Below, in pieces: positions 47,731-57,479 of a DNA stretch of 64,000 nucleotides (position 1 is its first letter; every line of letters starts with the position of its first letter). Position numbers and translations under genes: made by a program. The notes under the pieces are model-generated. The model ran no database searches. It was given only the letters and a program-made list of their open reading frames with translations, and was not told the origin of the DNA. Source of the stretch: JALCOL01 sp022649665 (lineage in GTDB: Bacteria; Bacillota; Bacilli; Lactobacillales; Enterococcaceae); assembly GCA_030372335.1 (NCBI GenBank), contig JAUDCW010000002.1; one strand, written 5' to 3'.

Positions 47731-47772
47731 AAGGCTTTTAAAAAAACGGAAAACCCGCCTTTTTAAAAGCCT
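47731..47772 (-). terminator. ldh terminator
   Basis: GGCTTTTAAAAA/TTTTTAAAAGCC arms with CGGGTTTTCCG nested inside, read on the minus strand. Confidence 0.75.
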
Positions 47773-47791
47773 CGTCGAGTAGGCTGCAAAC

Positions 47792-48778
47792 TTATTTTTT
47801 AGCAGCGTCTTCTTCAGCTAAAGCTTTGAAGGCTCCTTCTTGGACTTCTTTCAAACGATCAGCCGATGCGTTCAAGCGATCGACTTCGCCGTCTGTCAGC
47901 GGGACTTCGATCACTTGTTTGACACCGCTGCGCCCGACGACGGCCGGGGCACTGATATAGATATCTTTCAAACCATACTCGCCGCTCAAATGAACAGACA
48001 GCGGCAAGACCGAGTTTTCATCATTCAAGATCGCTTTTGTCAAACGCGCAGCGGCAACAGCGATCCCGTAAAATGTCGCGCCTTTTTTATCGATGATCGT
48101 ATAGGCGGCATCCCGAACGTTGAAGAACAGGTTGACCAATTGTTCTTGATCGATCTCAGGATGATGCCGGACCCATTCATAAATCTGAAGGCCGGCGACA
48201 TTCGCATGTGACCAGACTGGAAATTCTGTGTCGCCATGTTCGCCCATGATATACGCATGGACATTCCGAGCATCGACACTCACCAAGTCAGCGATCGCTT
48301 GGCGGAAGCGCGCAGTATCAAGCGACGTTCCGCTCCCAAGGACGCGTTCTTTTGGAAAACCGGAGAATTTCCAAACCGCATAGGTCAAAATATCGACTGG
48401 ATTGGAAACAACGATGAAAATGCCGTCGAAGCCTGAAGCAACGACGTCGTTTACGATACTGCGCATGATCCGCAAGTTTTTATGGACCAGCTGCAAGCGG
48501 GTTTCACCCGGTTTTTGGGCGGCACCGGCAGTGATCACAACGATATCGGCGTCTTTGGCGTCAGCATATTCTGCGGAATAGATTTTTTTCGGACTGGTAA
48601 AAGCAAGCGCGTGCGACAAATCAAGAGCGTCGCCCTCGGTCCGATCTTTATCGATATCAATGATCCCGATCTCGCGTCCAATATTCTGAGTGACCAGTGT
48701 GAAAGCATAACTTGACCCGACTGCACCGTCTCCCACGAGAATGATCTTCTGATGGGCTGATTTCATTTCTAATGACAT
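47792..48778 (-). CDS. ldh: L-lactate dehydrogenase
   Basis: A 328-residue enzyme reducing pyruvate to L-lactate with NADH. Rossmann motif ILVGDGAVGSSYAF, substrate Arg in DTARFRQA and catalytic His in IMGEHGDTEFPVWS. Standard length. A promoter-like GTGACA...TAGTAT lies about 60 bases upstream; apparently monocistronic, as expected for a main fermentative enzyme. Confidence 0.95.
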   Translation of the reverse strand: MSLEMKSAHQKIILVGDGAVGSSYAFTLVTQNIGREIGIIDIDKDRTEGDALDLSHALAFTSPKKIYSAEYADAKDADIVVITAGAAQKPGETRLQLVHKNLRIMRSIVNDVVASGFDGIFIVVSNPVDILTYAVWKFSGFPKERVLGSGTSLDTARFRQAIADLVSVDARNVHAYIMGEHGDTEFPVWSHANVAGLQIYEWVRHHPEIDQEQLVNLFFNVRDAAYTIIDKKGATFYGIAVAAARLTKAILNDENSVLPLSVHLSGEYGLKDIYISAPAVVGRSGVKQVIEVPLTDGEVDRLNASADRLKEVQEGAFKALAEEDAAKK

Positions 48779-48906
48779 AGATCTTCCACCCCTTTTGCTT
48801 TACTCTTTCTTCATCACAATACTAGCATTGACTTGCCGGGTTTGTCACCCAAAATGAATCACTCAGCTTCCTTTTTGCCAGCAAATCCAAAGAGATCCTG
48901 GCGGGT

Positions 48907-48918
48907 TTATGATATAAT
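48907..48918 (+). promoter_or_regulatory. extended -10 promoter before pth
   Basis: TTTATGATATAAT: TG one base before TATAAT (48913-48918), with no good -35. About 90 bases upstream of pth. Confidence 0.5.
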
Positions 48919-49010
48919 AAAAAATACTTGGGGGCTGGAGATGTCGCTGAGTACTTTTGCGTGTATCAAACTTTATTCTGTGAAGAACACAGAGAGAAAA
49001 GAGGATTTTT

Positions 49011-49580
49011 TTGAAAGCAGTGATCGGCCTGGGCAATCCAGGAACAAAATATCAACAGACAAAACACAATATCGGATTTATGGTCGTTGACCGCATCGCG
49101 CGGAAAGAAGCGGCCGCTTTTAAATATGAAAAAGTTTTTGAAGCAGAAGTCGCCGACTTTCATTTGAACGGCGAAAAGATCCTGCTCATCAAGCCGTGGA
49201 CGTTTATGAATGAGTCAGGCCGAGCAGCTGGGCCGCTCTTGACTTATTACGGGATCGATTTGAAAGACGTGCTCGTTGTTCATGATGACCTCGATCTGGC
49301 AGTCGGCAAACTGCGCCTTCGAACAAAAGGCAGTGCTGGCGGGCATAACGGCATCAAAAGTTTGATCTCTTATTTTCGGACGCCGAACTTCAACCGGGTC
49401 CGTGTCGGGATCGGGCGGCCGAAAGCGCATCGCGCAGTCGTCGATCATGTCCTTTCGCCTTTTGATTTGGAAGATGCGCCTTTGATCGAAAAAGGGGTGG
49501 ACGAAGCCGCTGATGCTGTCATGTATTTTTTGGACGGGCACACTTTTTCGGAGACGATGAACCAGTTCAATCACCACTGA
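49011..49580 (+). CDS. pth: peptidyl-tRNA hydrolase
   Basis: A 189-residue enzyme that frees tRNA from dropped peptidyl-tRNA. Motifs: GLGNPGTKYQQTKHNIGF with catalytic His, FMNESGRA and VHDDLDLAVGKLRL. The start is TTG at 49011 with AGAGGA six bases upstream. First gene of the conserved pth-mfd block. Confidence 0.94.
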   Translation: MKAVIGLGNPGTKYQQTKHNIGFMVVDRIARKEAAAFKYEKVFEAEVADFHLNGEKILLIKPWTFMNESGRAAGPLLTYYGIDLKDVLVVHDDLDLAVGKLRLRTKGSAGGHNGIKSLISYFRTPNFNRVRVGIGRPKAHRAVVDHVLSPFDLEDAPLIEKGVDEAADAVMYFLDGHTFSETMNQFNHH

Positions 49581-49592
49581 GAAGGGGAAACT

Positions 49593-52500
49593 ATGGATTT
49601 AATACAGCTTTTTCAAGAAACGCGAGCCAAAGAATGGATCAATGAAAAGCCGGCCGGGCGCGAGCTCGTGACCGGCCTTTCGGGATCAGCCAAAAGTTTG
49701 GCGATCTTAAGTTATTATCGGGCGCATCTTGCGCCGCTCGTCGTGGTTTTACCGAATTTGTATCAAGCCAATGCGCTCTTGGATGATCTTCATCAATTTT
49801 TGGCGGAAGACGAACTTCATTTTTTCCCGGTCGATGAAGTGCTGGCGGTCGAGATGTCGTTTGCGTCTCCTGAAGCGCGCAGCGAACGGATCAAAGCACT
49901 CGACTTTTTAGCGAGCGGGGATGCGGGGATCGTCGTGACGACGCTGGCTGGGATGAAGCGTTTCCTGCCGCAGCGTGAAGTCTGGCAAAACGCGCATTTT
50001 GCTTTTAAGATCGGCAGCACTTTTGCCTTGACCGAACTGCCCCAGCAGCTCGTATTGATGGGCTATCGCCGCGAAGCGCTGGTCGCTTCGCCGGGAGAGT
50101 TCAGCCTGCGCGGGAGTATCTTGGATATTTATCCGCTGACTGCGGAAGCGCCGGTCCGCATCGAATTTTTTGATGATGAAGTCGACTCATTGCGCTCGTT
50201 CGACCCGGAAACACAGCGTTCGCTCGATCCGCTCGAACATTACGAGGTCAATCCGGCCACTGATAAGCTCGTCACGCAGCGTGATCTGGCGGAAGCTGCC
50301 AAGAAAATGCGCAACGAGTTCGAAAAGCTCCTGCCGACACTTTCAAAAGAAGAAAAAAAAGATGCGGAGAGCTATTTTGGCGGGATCATCGGCCAGTGGG
50401 AAGAAGGTTTGCCGAGCGAGAACGATCAGCTGTATTTGGATTTTGTGTATCCCGATCCGCAGCGGCTCGATCAATTTGCGCTAGGGACACCACCGCTTTT
50501 TATCGATGACTACAGCCGCATCCAAGAACTTGAACGAACACTCGCGGAAGAAGAAGCGGAATGGATCACCGATCAGTTGGCGGCGCGCCGGATCTTTTCG
50601 ACGCAGCGCTTCAGCCACTCATTTCACGAAATAGTCCGAAAACGCCATCAGCCGCAAGTGTTCTTTTCGCTGTTCCAAAAAGGGATGGGCAATCTGAAGT
50701 TCAATCATGTCTATGCTTTCCAGCAAAAAGCGATGCAGCAGTTTTTTGGACAGCTGCCGCTTTTCAAAACGGAAGCGGACCGCTGGCAAAAGCAGCAGCA
50801 GACCGTCGTGATCCTTGTGCCGACCGAAGAGCGTTTAGCGAAAGTCGAAGAGATTTTGCGCGAAGGCGGCATTCAGACCGTCATCGCTGAAAGCGGCGCG
50901 ATCACACGCGGCGTGACCCAACTGATCCTCGGCAATTTAGCCAACGGTTTTGAGATGACGGCCGACAAGCTGGTCGTAGTGACTGAGCATGAGATCTTCC
51001 ACACGCCGACCAAACGCAAAAAACGTCGTCAGCATTTATCGAACGCCGAACGGCTGAAAAACTATAGCGAGCTCAAACCGGGCGATTATGTCGTACATGT
51101 CAATCATGGGATCGGGCGCTTTCTCGGGATGGAAACGCTTGAAGTCGACGGGGTCCATCAAGATTACATCACGATCCTTTATCAAAACAACGATAAATTA
51201 TTCATCCCGGTCACACAGCTCGATATGGTGCAGAAGTATGTTGCTTCAGAAGGGAAATCGCCGCGCGTCAATAAGCTGGGCGGCAGTGAATGGGCGAAAA
51301 CCAAACGCAAGATCTCCGGCAGGATCGAAGACATCGCCGACGAGCTCGTGCAGCTCTACGCTGCGCGTGAAAGTGAGAAAGGATTTGCTTTTTCGAAAGA
51401 CGACAGCTTGCAAGCCGAGTTTGAAGCTGCCTTTCCGTATGCCGAGACCGACGACCAATTGCGCAGCATCGCCGAGATCAAAAAAGATATGGAACGCGAA
51501 CGCCCGATGGACCGCCTCCTGGTGGGCGACGTCGGCTACGGGAAAACCGAAGTCGCGCTGCGAGCCGCTTTTAAAGCGATCCAAGACAATAAGCAAGTCG
51601 CTTTTCTAGTGCCGACAACGATCCTTGCGCAGCAGCATTATGAAACGATGCTCGAGCGTTTTGACGGTTTCCCGGTCAATGTTGGGATCTTGAGCCGTTT
51701 TCGGACGAACAAACAGCAAAAAGAAACGCTGGCTGCGCTGAAAAAAGGGCAAGTCGATATCGTGGTCGGCACACACCGGCTGCTTTCAAAAGACGTCAAG
51801 TTTCAAGATCTGGGGCTTTTGATCGTTGATGAAGAACAGCGTTTCGGCGTGAAGCACAAAGAACGGCTGAAGCAGCTGAAAGCGCAAGTCGATGTCCTGA
51901 CGCTGACCGCAACGCCGATCCCGCGGACCCTCCACATGTCGATGATCGGCGTGCGCGACTTGTCCGTCATTGAAACGCCGCCTGAAGACCGCTATCCAGT
52001 GCAGACCTACGTCATGGAGCGGAATCCCGGGGTGATCCGTGAAGCGATCCAGCGCGAGCTGGCACGCGGCGGGCAGATTTTTTATTTGTACAACCGCGTC
52101 GAAACGATCGAACGCAAAGTCGCCGAGATCGAGGAGCTGGTCCCGGATGCCCGCGTCGCTTATGCGCACGGACAAATGAGCGAAGGCCAGCTCGAAGGCG
52201 TTTTGATGGAGTTTATCGACGGCAACTATGATGTGCTTGTGACGACGACGATCATTGAAACCGGGATCGATATGCCGAACGTCAATACGCTGTTCGTCGA
52301 AAATGCGGATTATATGGGGCTCTCAACACTCTACCAGCTGCGCGGCCGGGTCGGCCGGACGAACCGCGTCGCCTATGCGTACTTTATGTATGAACCGCTG
52401 AAGATCTTAAGTGAAGTGTCCGAAAAGCGTCTGCAAGCAATCAAAGACTTTACGGAACTCGGCTCCGGCTTTAAGATCGCGATGCGCGACTTGTCGATCC

Positions 52501-53117
52501 GCGGCGCCGGGACGCTTTTAGGTGCGCAGCAGCACGGCTTTATCGATGCGGTCGGGTTCGACATGTATTCACAAATGCTGAATGAGGCGATCGCCCGCAA
52601 ACAAGGCAAGAATGCGCAAAACGAAAAGACGGCCGTCGAATTGAATCTCGGAGTCGATGCATATCTGCCGGATGACTATATCAGTGATCAGCGCCAAAAA
52701 ATCGAATTTTATAAACGGATCCGCCAAATGGACTCGCCGGCGACACTGGTCGAGATCCAAGAAGATCTGGTGGACCGCTTCGGCGATTATCCGCCGGCAG
52801 TCGCGGAACTGTTAACAGTCGGGGAGATCAAAATGAATGGGGACCGGGCGCTTTTGGATGCTGTCGATCGGCGCGGGCCGCTGCTTTCGATCAAACTCAG
52901 CCGCGCCGGCACGAAGCGCTTTAATGTCGAAGAGATCTTCCAAGCACTGAGCGCTACGACGCTGAAAGCTTCTTTAGCAACCGAAAACGAACAGATGATC
53001 ATTACTTTGCGGATCCCGAAGACGATGAAAAACGCGGACTGGCTGACAGAACTGAAAAAAGTCGTCGACAGTTTGCAAGAGATCCGTGCTGCAAAGCTGG
53101 CTGAAAAAGTGCAGTGA
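49593..53117 (+). CDS. mfd: transcription-repair coupling factor
   Basis: A 1174-residue translocase that removes stalled RNA polymerase and recruits UvrA. UvrB-like N-terminal module (about 1-350), RNA polymerase-interaction domain (about 480-550, LKPGDYVVHVNHGIGRFLG), RecG-like helicase motors (Walker A GDVGYGKTEVALRA; DEEQRFGVKH box) and a C-terminal TRCF domain. Length and all motifs normal. 12 bases after pth. Confidence 0.96.
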   Translation: MDLIQLFQETRAKEWINEKPAGRELVTGLSGSAKSLAILSYYRAHLAPLVVVLPNLYQANALLDDLHQFLAEDELHFFPVDEVLAVEMSFASPEARSERIKALDFLASGDAGIVVTTLAGMKRFLPQREVWQNAHFAFKIGSTFALTELPQQLVLMGYRREALVASPGEFSLRGSILDIYPLTAEAPVRIEFFDDEVDSLRSFDPETQRSLDPLEHYEVNPATDKLVTQRDLAEAAKKMRNEFEKLLPTLSKEEKKDAESYFGGIIGQWEEGLPSENDQLYLDFVYPDPQRLDQFALGTPPLFIDDYSRIQELERTLAEEEAEWITDQLAARRIFSTQRFSHSFHEIVRKRHQPQVFFSLFQKGMGNLKFNHVYAFQQKAMQQFFGQLPLFKTEADRWQKQQQTVVILVPTEERLAKVEEILREGGIQTVIAESGAITRGVTQLILGNLANGFEMTADKLVVVTEHEIFHTPTKRKKRRQHLSNAERLKNYSELKPGDYVVHVNHGIGRFLGMETLEVDGVHQDYITILYQNNDKLFIPVTQLDMVQKYVASEGKSPRVNKLGGSEWAKTKRKISGRIEDIADELVQLYAARESEKGFAFSKDDSLQAEFEAAFPYAETDDQLRSIAEIKKDMERERPMDRLLVGDVGYGKTEVALRAAFKAIQDNKQVAFLVPTTILAQQHYETMLERFDGFPVNVGILSRFRTNKQQKETLAALKKGQVDIVVGTHRLLSKDVKFQDLGLLIVDEEQRFGVKHKERLKQLKAQVDVLTLTATPIPRTLHMSMIGVRDLSVIETPPEDRYPVQTYVMERNPGVIREAIQRELARGGQIFYLYNRVETIERKVAEIEELVPDARVAYAHGQMSEGQLEGVLMEFIDGNYDVLVTTTIIETGIDMPNVNTLFVENADYMGLSTLYQLRGRVGRTNRVAYAYFMYEPLKILSEVSEKRLQAIKDFTELGSGFKIAMRDLSIRGAGTLLGAQQHGFIDAVGFDMYSQMLNEAIARKQGKNAQNEKTAVELNLGVDAYLPDDYISDQRQKIEFYKRIRQMDSPATLVEIQEDLVDRFGDYPPAVAELLTVGEIKMNGDRALLDAVDRRGPLLSIKLSRAGTKRFNVEEIFQALSATTLKASLATENEQMIITLRIPKTMKNADWLTELKKVVDSLQEIRAAKLAEKVQ

Positions 53118-53140
53118 TTGCTCGATCAAAGGAGAAGATG

Positions 53141-54718
53141 ATGGGAACTCGCGAGATGAAATCCATGCTGCGAGGGGCGCTGATTTTTACGATCGCCTCT
53201 TTTATCGCCAAAATCTTAAGTGCTGTCTACCGAATTCCCTACCAAAATCTGGTCGGCAATGAGGGGTTTTACGTCTATCAGCAGATCTATCCTTTTTACG
53301 GATTGGCGATGACCCTCAGTTTGAACGGCCTGCCGGTCTTTTTATCGAAACTGGTCGCTGAAACGAAAGACGTATTTGCGCAGGAAAAAATCATGAAACA
53401 ATGTTTTCCTTATATTTTCTGGCTTTCGGCCATTCTTTTTCTCGGAACATTCCTCGGCAGCGGTTTTTTAGCAGCGATGATGGGGGATCCTGGACTGGCA
53501 CCGCTTTTGCGGGTGATCGCGTTCAGCTTTCTGCTTTGCCCGTGGTTGTCTTTTTACCGCGGAAACTTTCAAGGCAATCTGTGGATGACGCCGACTGCCC
53601 TCAGCCAGATCGCAGAACAATTGATCCGGGTCGCGATCATCGTGCTGGCAGCACTCTGTTTCAAATACTTGCACTGGGGAACTTATTTTACTGGGGAAGT
53701 GGCAATGACCGGCGGCTTTTTTGGCGGTGCGGCGGCTTTCTTCATTTTAAAGCAGGAGAATCGGCGGCGAGATCGTTTTCCGTTGGTGATCCATTGGGAC
53801 TGGCTGCGTTTGCCAAAAGTGCACACGATCTTGCCTCGTCTTTTGATTGAAGGGACCTTGATCTCTGTCTACAGTTCGTTGCTGATTTTTTTCCAGCTGA
53901 GCGACTCTTTCGCGGTGAAAAACGCTTTAGTGGCTGGCGGCGCGACGGATCTGGCAGCGAAAGTGCTGAAAGGGATCTTCGACCGCGGACAGCCGCTCGT
54001 TCAGCTTGGGCTCGTGATCAGCTTAGGGATGAATGCGATTTTTCTGCCCTCGCTTACTAAGAAATATTTGCAAAAAGGCGGCGGCTTTTTTCGCTCCAGC
54101 CGGATTTTTTTGCGGCTCGTCACGGCGCTTGCGCTGGCTGCGAGCTGCGGGATGATCCTGTTGATGCCTTATATCAACTATTTTCTGTTTGCCGATCACG
54201 CCGGGACCGGAATGCTGATGATCTATGCCTCTGCTGTTGCCTGGGTCTCTCTGATCCAGGCTTATCAAGCGATCTTGCAAAGTATGGACAGTTACCGGCC
54301 GGCATTGTGGTTTGCCGGCGGCGGGATCTTGCTGAAGCTGGTGCTGACTTATCCGCTGACAAAACAGTTCGGCGGCGTCGGAGCCAGCTTGGCGACAGTC
54401 GCCGGGCTGGTGCTGATTCTGCTGCTTTTGTTCGGCACGCTGCCCAAAGCTGTCCGCGCCTATTGGTCAGCCGGAAGATACGCCGCAAAATTGGCGCTTG
54501 TCTTGGGGCTGATGGTTATTTCTTTGCTGCTCTTGAATGATTTATGGTACGATTGGGGCATCGCTGCACGAGCACATGCACTCGTGATCGCGCTTTTGGG
54601 CGCATTTTTCGGGACCGTCGTTTTTTTTGCAGCGGCCTGGCAGCTCAAACTGTTTACGCTGCGTGAATGGCTGATGCTTCCCGGATTCGAACGAATCATC
54701 AAAAAAATATCCCGTTAA
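53141..54718 (+). CDS. polysaccharide flippase-type membrane protein (YabM/SpoVB-like)
   Basis: A 525-residue MOP-superfamily protein with 13-14 helices. N-terminal LRGALIFTIASFIAKILSAVYRIPYQNLVGNEGFYVYQQIYP is characteristic of the YabM/SpoVB branch, whose members flip lipid-linked wall precursors or polysaccharides. ATG 53141 lies seven bases after AAGGAG; 23 bases after mfd. In Bacillus the equivalent gene yabM occupies this same position. Confidence 0.88.
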   Translation: MGTREMKSMLRGALIFTIASFIAKILSAVYRIPYQNLVGNEGFYVYQQIYPFYGLAMTLSLNGLPVFLSKLVAETKDVFAQEKIMKQCFPYIFWLSAILFLGTFLGSGFLAAMMGDPGLAPLLRVIAFSFLLCPWLSFYRGNFQGNLWMTPTALSQIAEQLIRVAIIVLAALCFKYLHWGTYFTGEVAMTGGFFGGAAAFFILKQENRRRDRFPLVIHWDWLRLPKVHTILPRLLIEGTLISVYSSLLIFFQLSDSFAVKNALVAGGATDLAAKVLKGIFDRGQPLVQLGLVISLGMNAIFLPSLTKKYLQKGGGFFRSSRIFLRLVTALALAASCGMILLMPYINYFLFADHAGTGMLMIYASAVAWVSLIQAYQAILQSMDSYRPALWFAGGGILLKLVLTYPLTKQFGGVGASLATVAGLVLILLLLFGTLPKAVRAYWSAGRYAAKLALVLGLMVISLLLLNDLWYDWGIAARAHALVIALLGAFFGTVVFFAAAWQLKLFTLREWLMLPGFERIIKKISR

Positions 54719-54742
54719 AACGGAACGAATAAGGAGAAAATT

Positions 54743-55015
54743 ATGCGTCTAGACAAATATTTGAAAGTGACCCGCATCATCAAACGCCGGACAGTCGCTA
54801 AAGAAGTAGCTGACAAAGGCCGCGTCCAAGTGAACGGCAAAGCGGCAAAATCATCGACTGATATCGGGGTCGGCGATGAGCTGACGATCCTTTTCGGCAA
54901 TAAAACATTAAGAGTCAAAGTGCTCGATTTGAAAGAATCAACAAAAAAAGCCGATGCGGAAAAAATGTATCAAATAATCAGCGAAGAAAAACGAACTGAT
55001 GACAAAATAGATTAG
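54743..55015 (+). CDS. rqcP: RqcP (S4-domain ribosome quality control factor)
   Basis: A 90-residue protein with an N-terminal S4 RNA-binding domain (MRLDKYLKVTRIIKRRTVAKEVADKGRVQVNGK). RqcP (YabO/HslR-like) works with RqcH to add alanine tails to peptides on split large subunits. Same place in the gene order as Bacillus yabO. AAGGAG before ATG. Confidence 0.92.
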   Translation: MRLDKYLKVTRIIKRRTVAKEVADKGRVQVNGKAAKSSTDIGVGDELTILFGNKTLRVKVLDLKESTKKADAEKMYQIISEEKRTDDKID

Positions 55016-55041
55016 ACACTCCCGGCGGATACTGTTATAAT
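55013..55041 (+). promoter_or_regulatory. promoter of divIC
   Basis: TAGACA, 17 bases, perfect TATAAT (55036-55041), overlapping the end of rqcP. Confidence 0.6.
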
Positions 55042-55072
55042 CGAGCTGTATAACGAAGTGGGAGTGTATCCG

Positions 55073-55525
55073 ATGAAAAAAAGCGAAAAAAACAAAGTCA
55101 CTCCATTGAATACGAAATATTCAAAAGAACAGTGGGCAAAGATCCAGGAGCGCCAGCGGGCACTGATTTTTAAACGGCGCCGCTTAGCGGTCTTATTAAG
55201 CATTATGTTGATCATCGTTGTCGTAGCAGCGGTCGGCATGGGCAAAGATCTTTACGAATTGTATCAATTGAATCAGGAAAAAGAACAAGTAGTCGTTGAA
55301 AATCAGAAATTGAAAAAACAGCAGGCGACGTTATCAACGGATGTGAAACTGCTGCATGATGACGAATATATTTTGAAACTTGCGCGCAGCAAGTATTATT
55401 TATCGCGGTCCGGCGAACAGATCTATCCGTTGCCGGATGAAAAAAAGACCAGCGAAAGTTCGCAAGACGCGGTCCAGCAAACGAGTTCGAGCCAGATGAG
55501 CGTGACCAGTTCGTCGGCTGAATAA
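55073..55525 (+). CDS. divIC: septum formation initiator DivIC/FtsB
   Basis: A 150-residue single-span divisome protein: cytoplasmic basic part (residues 1-40), membrane helix (RLAVLLSIMLIIVVVAAVGM), extracellular coiled coil (LYELYQLNQEKEQVVVENQKL), and the DivIC motif LHDDEYILKLARSKYYLSRSGE. A Ser/Gln/Thr tail ends it. ATG 55073 follows GGGAG. Confidence 0.92.
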   Translation: MKKSEKNKVTPLNTKYSKEQWAKIQERQRALIFKRRRLAVLLSIMLIIVVVAAVGMGKDLYELYQLNQEKEQVVVENQKLKKQQATLSTDVKLLHDDEYILKLARSKYYLSRSGEQIYPLPDEKKTSESSQDAVQQTSSSQMSVTSSSAE

Positions 55526-55575
55526 AATAAATGAGTCGAAAGACCCTGTAAGCTTTAAGGAGGAGCAATTTTTTT

Positions 55576-56010
55576 ATGGCAATTGAAGTAGGGGAAAAAG
55601 TATCTGGCAAAGTCTCCGGAATCACAAATTTTGGTGCATTTATTGATCTTGGCGACGGAAAAACCGGATTGGTGCATATCAGCGAAATTTCCGACGACTT
55701 TATCAAAGATATCCATGATGTCTTGAAAGTCGGCGATCAAGTGACCGTCAAAGTCGTTTCTGTCGGCAACGACGGCAAGATCGGCCTATCGATCAGAAAA
55801 GCAGTCGATCATCCGCAAAAAGAAAGACACAATTCTCATGAACGTCCCCAAGGAAGAAAATCCCCGAAAAAATCTTTTCAAAATACAAACAAAAAACAAG
55901 ATTTTGATAGTTTGATGACTTCCTTCATCAAGGACAGTGATGAACGGTTAAGTTCTCTGCGCCGCAACACCGAGGGCAAACGCGGCGGACGCGGCGGACG
56001 CCGAAACTGA
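55576..56010 (+). CDS. S1 RNA-binding domain protein (YabR-like)
   Basis: A 144-residue protein with one S1 domain (residues 5-75: GEKVSGKVSGITNFGAFIDL ... LVHISEIS) and a basic tail rich in Arg/Gly (RGGRGGRRN). Similar proteins (YabR, GSP13) associate with ribosomes under stress. AAGGAGG upstream. Conserved neighbour of divIC. Confidence 0.9.
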   Translation: MAIEVGEKVSGKVSGITNFGAFIDLGDGKTGLVHISEISDDFIKDIHDVLKVGDQVTVKVVSVGNDGKIGLSIRKAVDHPQKERHNSHERPQGRKSPKKSFQNTNKKQDFDSLMTSFIKDSDERLSSLRRNTEGKRGGRGGRRN

Positions 56011-56018
56011 GAATGATC

Positions 56019-56066
56019 AAAGAGCTGAAACGAACGGTCAAGTGATCGTTCGTTCAAGCTCTTTTT
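56019..56066 (+). terminator. terminator after the S1 gene
   Basis: AAAGAGCTGAAACGAACG/CGTTCGTTCAAGCTCTTTTT, one bulge/mismatch, then T residues. Confidence 0.85.
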
Positions 56067-56099
56067 GAGTTATCGAAGTTTTTTTTCAAGAGGAGAAAG

Positions 56100-57458
56100 A
56101 TGAAAAATCCAGCAAATCATTTAAAAGATTTTTTTCTAGCGCATCCGCTTGCGCAGCAAAAGGGGATCCTTGCGGCTGTTTCAGGCGGGGTCGATTCGAT
56201 GGTGCTGCTCCAATTGCTGTTGGCTGAAAAAAAAGAAAAGGATTTTCGCTTGGCGGTAGTTCACGTGAACCATCAGCTGCGGGCAGAATCAGGTGAGGAA
56301 GAGCGGGCACTGCGCATCTTTTGCCAAGCACAGGCGATCCCGCTTTTTGCGGTGCGCTGGCAAGCGGACCCGGCGGAAGTCAAACGTTTAGGGACGGAGA
56401 GCGCTGCCCGGACTTTCCGCTACCGCTTTTTTGCTGAAGTGATGCAAAAAGAAGGTTATCACTACTTGTTGACTGCGCATCACGAGCAGGATCTGGAAGA
56501 GACGCTTCTGCTGAAAATGATCCAAGGCACGAGCGTTGCCCACCTGAACATCGCACCCTGCCAGCCCTTTGGCACCGGCGAGCTGCTGCGGCCGCTTCTC
56601 GGTGTTTCAAAGACTGCACTTTATCAGTACGCTGCCCAGCACGGACTTCGCTATTTTGAAGACGCGACGAACCAAGCGACGCTTTACCGTAGAAATCGGC
56701 TGCGCCTCCAAGTGCTGCCGCTTTTGCGAAAAGAAAATCCGGCGCTTGGAAAAAGCATGACCCGGCTGGCCGAAAGTTCGCAATTAGCGGAAGAGCTGTT
56801 TGAGGAATGGTGGCAGAAACATCGCCGGACCGAGTTTCCTTTCAGTTGGTGGAAAAAATTATCGTCTGCCAAACAACGCTATTATTTGAAGCGCTGGCTG
56901 TTGGAAGAAGCAGCGGATTTTCAGCCGAACTATGAACAGATCTTGCAAATCACGCAGCTGCTGAACGGTACGAAACCGCAAGGCGAAGTCCGGCTGAATG
57001 CCGCACTGCGCTTGGTGCGCAGATATGAGGCGATCGCGATCAAAGCTATTTCTAACGAAGCTCCGCACGAAAACCAGTGCTTCAGCGTTCAGCCAAACCG
57101 CTGGCAAAAGCTTTCGGCAACAGAATGGTTCGGCTTTTTTACCGATCCGCCGCGCCTTTCGGAAAAAGATGGTACAGTGTTTGAAGCGCCGCTCTACGGG
57201 ACGCTGCCGTCCGAGATCGAGCTGCGGCACGTGCGCCCCGGAGAAGTGATCGCTAAAAAGCCGGGTCACTACCATAAAAGAATCAAAAAAACTTTTCGCG
57301 AACACCGGCTGACGATCGAAGAACGCCAAAATGTCTGGGCGGCATTTACCCCGCAAGGCGCATGTTTATGGGTCATTCCATGGGAAAAATCTTATTTGAG
57401 TTTGCCCGGAGAAACTGATAAAATAATGGGAAAGTTGCTATATATTTGTAAAAAATAA
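56100..57458 (+). CDS. tilS: tRNA(Ile)-lysidine synthase
   Basis: A 452-residue N-type ATP-pyrophosphatase that changes C34 to lysidine in tRNA-Ile(CAU). PP-loop AVSGGVDSMVLL near residue 25; HVNHQLRAES and RYRFFAEVM follow; the C-terminal domain (LRHVRPGEVIAKKPGHYHKRIKK) binds tRNA. Essential in most bacteria. Stop codon is 21 bases before hpt, the usual fused operon or fusion partner. Confidence 0.94.
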   Translation: MKNPANHLKDFFLAHPLAQQKGILAAVSGGVDSMVLLQLLLAEKKEKDFRLAVVHVNHQLRAESGEEERALRIFCQAQAIPLFAVRWQADPAEVKRLGTESAARTFRYRFFAEVMQKEGYHYLLTAHHEQDLEETLLLKMIQGTSVAHLNIAPCQPFGTGELLRPLLGVSKTALYQYAAQHGLRYFEDATNQATLYRRNRLRLQVLPLLRKENPALGKSMTRLAESSQLAEELFEEWWQKHRRTEFPFSWWKKLSSAKQRYYLKRWLLEEAADFQPNYEQILQITQLLNGTKPQGEVRLNAALRLVRRYEAIAIKAISNEAPHENQCFSVQPNRWQKLSATEWFGFFTDPPRLSEKDGTVFEAPLYGTLPSEIELRHVRPGEVIAKKPGHYHKRIKKTFREHRLTIEERQNVWAAFTPQGACLWVIPWEKSYLSLPGETDKIMGKLLYICKK

Positions 57459-57479
57459 TGCGGCAAGAAGGGAGCACTA

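Noticed and set aside
48941..49060. Short upstream ORF overlapping pth
   Set aside because: GGAG is too close to its ATG and the frame has no recognised content; pth with a TTG start and proper spacing explains the region.
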